Assembly: GCA_030741455.1 (NCBI GenBank)
Contig: JASLVI010000028.1
Coordinates: 1 to 13,725 of the forward strand
DNA: 13,725 nt
Origin: Candidatus Poseidoniaceae archaeon
GTDB taxonomy: Archaea > Thermoplasmatota > Poseidoniia > Poseidoniales > Poseidoniaceae
Direction: 5' to 3'
In this document: piece by piece, positions 12,694 through 13,725 of the stretch
How positions within the stretch are numbered: position 1 is the stretch's first letter
Layout of the letters: each line of letters starts with the position of its first letter
Notes under the pieces: generated by a model
Database searches by the model: none
Told to the model about the DNA's origin: nothing
Seen by the model: only the letters and a program-made list of their open reading frames with translations
Position numbers and translations under genes: made by a program

Positions 12694-13725
12694 TTATTGG
12701 AATCCGAATCGATCTTCCTTCCCATCAGATGATTGGTTGAAACGGAAGTAGACCAAGAGACCGGCAAGGAGCGCAACCACGCCGACAACGATAGCGATAA
12801 TTGTTAGCGAAACTCCGCCCTCATCTGAACCCAATCCTCCATCATCAGCTTCTTCAACTGACACGATGAACGACGTTGGCATCGTTGCATCACCATATGC
12901 ATCTGATGCTTGGACAAAGATTTCATGAGTGCCGAGCGGCGTTGATGTTCGAATCGATGCTGTCGCAGTATAGATGCCATCATTGGCCACACGATCAAGG
13001 CCTTGGCCATTATCGTACAACGTTACCCAACGCGCATTTTGTCCAAGAGGTTTGAGAACACCTAAATCTGCACGGACCAATAAAATTCCATCAGCATCTT
13101 CAACCAATATTTCGACGCCTTGCTCACTGCTTGTATCACCGCGAGTCAATGCCTCATCAGTAGCAAGGGCCAGTGTTGGTGGCGTGTTTTCGATTGTAAT
13201 GGCGAGGTCAACATCCGTTGAACTCGGTTGGAAATGATGTTCCGATGCTTGCGTTTTTGTTACCAGAATACTTGCACCAAGGTCATCTGTTAATCTGACC
13301 TTCAAAATGCGAACACCTGGCGTCATTCCTTCAGGAATCACAAGTTCACAAGTCCAGACATCCAATTTCATGCAATTGATTTCTTCTCCTCCATACTCCC
13401 GCAGATCGACAACAACTGATTCTACACCATGATAGTCGAGGACTTCGAGGGACATGACTGCAGCACCACCGCGAACGACTGTAGTAGGCGTAATCGTGGC
13501 ACTCAAAATACGAGGAGGTTGGTTTTCAACCGTAATGTTCGTTGAAAGAACGTCGACTTCGCCCCATTCATCCGTGACTTCAACGCTTATGGGAAGGTCT
13601 CCAAGGTCCAGACCTGCTACGGCTACCATCGTCGTCCATTCGTTATCACCAATGGTTTGGTCTCCATCAAGTCCACGATCGTTCATCGAAACCATGCCCA
13701 AACCGAGCGAGGAAAGATCGACTAT
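12694..13725 (-). CDS. surface protein with Ig-like repeats and C-terminal membrane anchor (5' end outside window)
   Basis: An open frame of 343 codons that enters from the right edge without a start, so only the C-terminal part is present; internal ATG or TTG codons are not real starts. Ig- or cadherin-like beta-sandwich units are marked by the linker-like starts ENQPPRIL and ENTPPTLAL. The second contains VTLYDNGQGLDRVANDGIYT, a pattern common in secreted Ca-binding or anchor domains of surface proteins. A short acidic linker (EEADDGGLGSDEGG) follows, then a single hydrophobic helix (about 21 residues, LTIIAIVVGVVALLAGLLVY) and a charged cytoplasmic tail ending KEDRFGFQ. This is the standard design of a long extracellular stalk anchored at its C-terminus. 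Two cysteines (in EINCMKLDVWTCEL) could form a disulfide. Binding partner unknown. Confidence 0.87.
   Translation of the reverse strand: MVDLSSLGLGMVSMNDRGLDGDQTIGDNEWTTMVAVAGLDLGDLPISVEVTDEWGEVDVLSTNITVENQPPRILSATITPTTVVRGGAAVMSLEVLDYHGVESVVVDLREYGGEEINCMKLDVWTCELVIPEGMTPGVRILKVRLTDDLGASILVTKTQASEHHFQPSSTDVDLAITIENTPPTLALATDEALTRGDTSSEQGVEILVEDADGILLVRADLGVLKPLGQNARWVTLYDNGQGLDRVANDGIYTATASIRTSTPLGTHEIFVQASDAYGDATMPTSFIVSVEEADDGGLGSDEGGVSLTIIAIVVGVVALLAGLLVYFRFNQSSDGKEDRFGFQ

Noticed and set aside
12518..12751. Plus-strand 77-codon frame across the tRNA-Gly region
   Set aside because: It reads through a well-folded tRNA in antisense and has no protein-family features.
1..13725. Defence island, prophage, transposon or CRISPR content
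   Set aside because: No integrase, transposase, toxin-antitoxin, nuclease or repeat-spacer array could be found on either strand; the content is housekeeping and surface genes. The CPBP family is called Abi in some databases, but nothing here suggests an anti-phage role.

Overview
The window looks like a piece of an uncultured marine archaeal chromosome, most likely a Marine Group II (Poseidoniales-like) euryarchaeon. That assignment is inference from content. The archaeal markers are an Alba chromatin protein, a free-standing Bud32/PRPK kinase of the KEOPS complex, a TATA box (TTTATA) about 30 bases upstream of a tRNA gene, and a surface protein built of Ig-like repeats with a single C-terminal membrane anchor. 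Base composition looks fairly uniform across the window, and I see no insertion sequence, integrase, CRISPR array or phage gene, so this reads as core chromosome rather than an island.

Layout, left to right. (1) 1-1865, minus strand: an ABC exporter, ATPase then permease, with the permease cut by the left edge. (2) 1915-2757, plus: an enoyl-CoA hydratase. (3) 2758-5036, minus: a likely operon of XTP/dITP pyrophosphatase (RdgB/Ham1), an unrecognised two-helix membrane protein with a long acidic/charged tail, and a CPBP-type intramembrane protease. (4) 5121-5950, plus: a CrcB/Fluc fluoride channel followed by a small bacterioferritin-like protein with an incomplete di-iron site. (5) 5951-7105, minus: quinolinate synthase NadA, divergent from (6) Bud32 on the plus strand. 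(7) 7844-11775, minus: a four-gene run of a small membrane protein, an Mrp/ApbC/NBP35-type P-loop protein, a DUF971 protein, and a PAP2 phosphatase fused to a propeller-like domain. (8) 11840-12196, plus: an ArsC/low-molecular-weight phosphatase family protein. (9) 12197-13725, minus: Alba, tRNA-Gly(GCC) with encoded CCA, and the C-terminal part of a surface protein that runs off the right edge.

The gene packing is very tight. Three convergent pairs end with their stop codons exactly abutting (TGA|TTA or its complement), and a fourth pair overlaps by 32 bases. No stretch of 300 bases lacks a gene; the largest gaps are under 90 bases. Most genes are housekeeping: nucleotide-pool cleaning, NAD synthesis, tRNA t6A modification, Fe-S assembly, chromatin, and ion or arsenate detoxification.

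The points most worth following are four. The 50-base leader of the PAP2-propeller gene, together with the end of DUF971, can fold into a three-stem junction just before a perfect Shine-Dalgarno. The Mrp protein has lost its C-terminal CxxC while its neighbour DUF971 carries a CPCxxC. The crcB leader has two adjacent inverted repeats, one placing the start codon in a hairpin loop. The ferritin-like protein has lost two of the six canonical di-iron ligands. All of these rest on reading the sequence by eye, without alignments or folding software.
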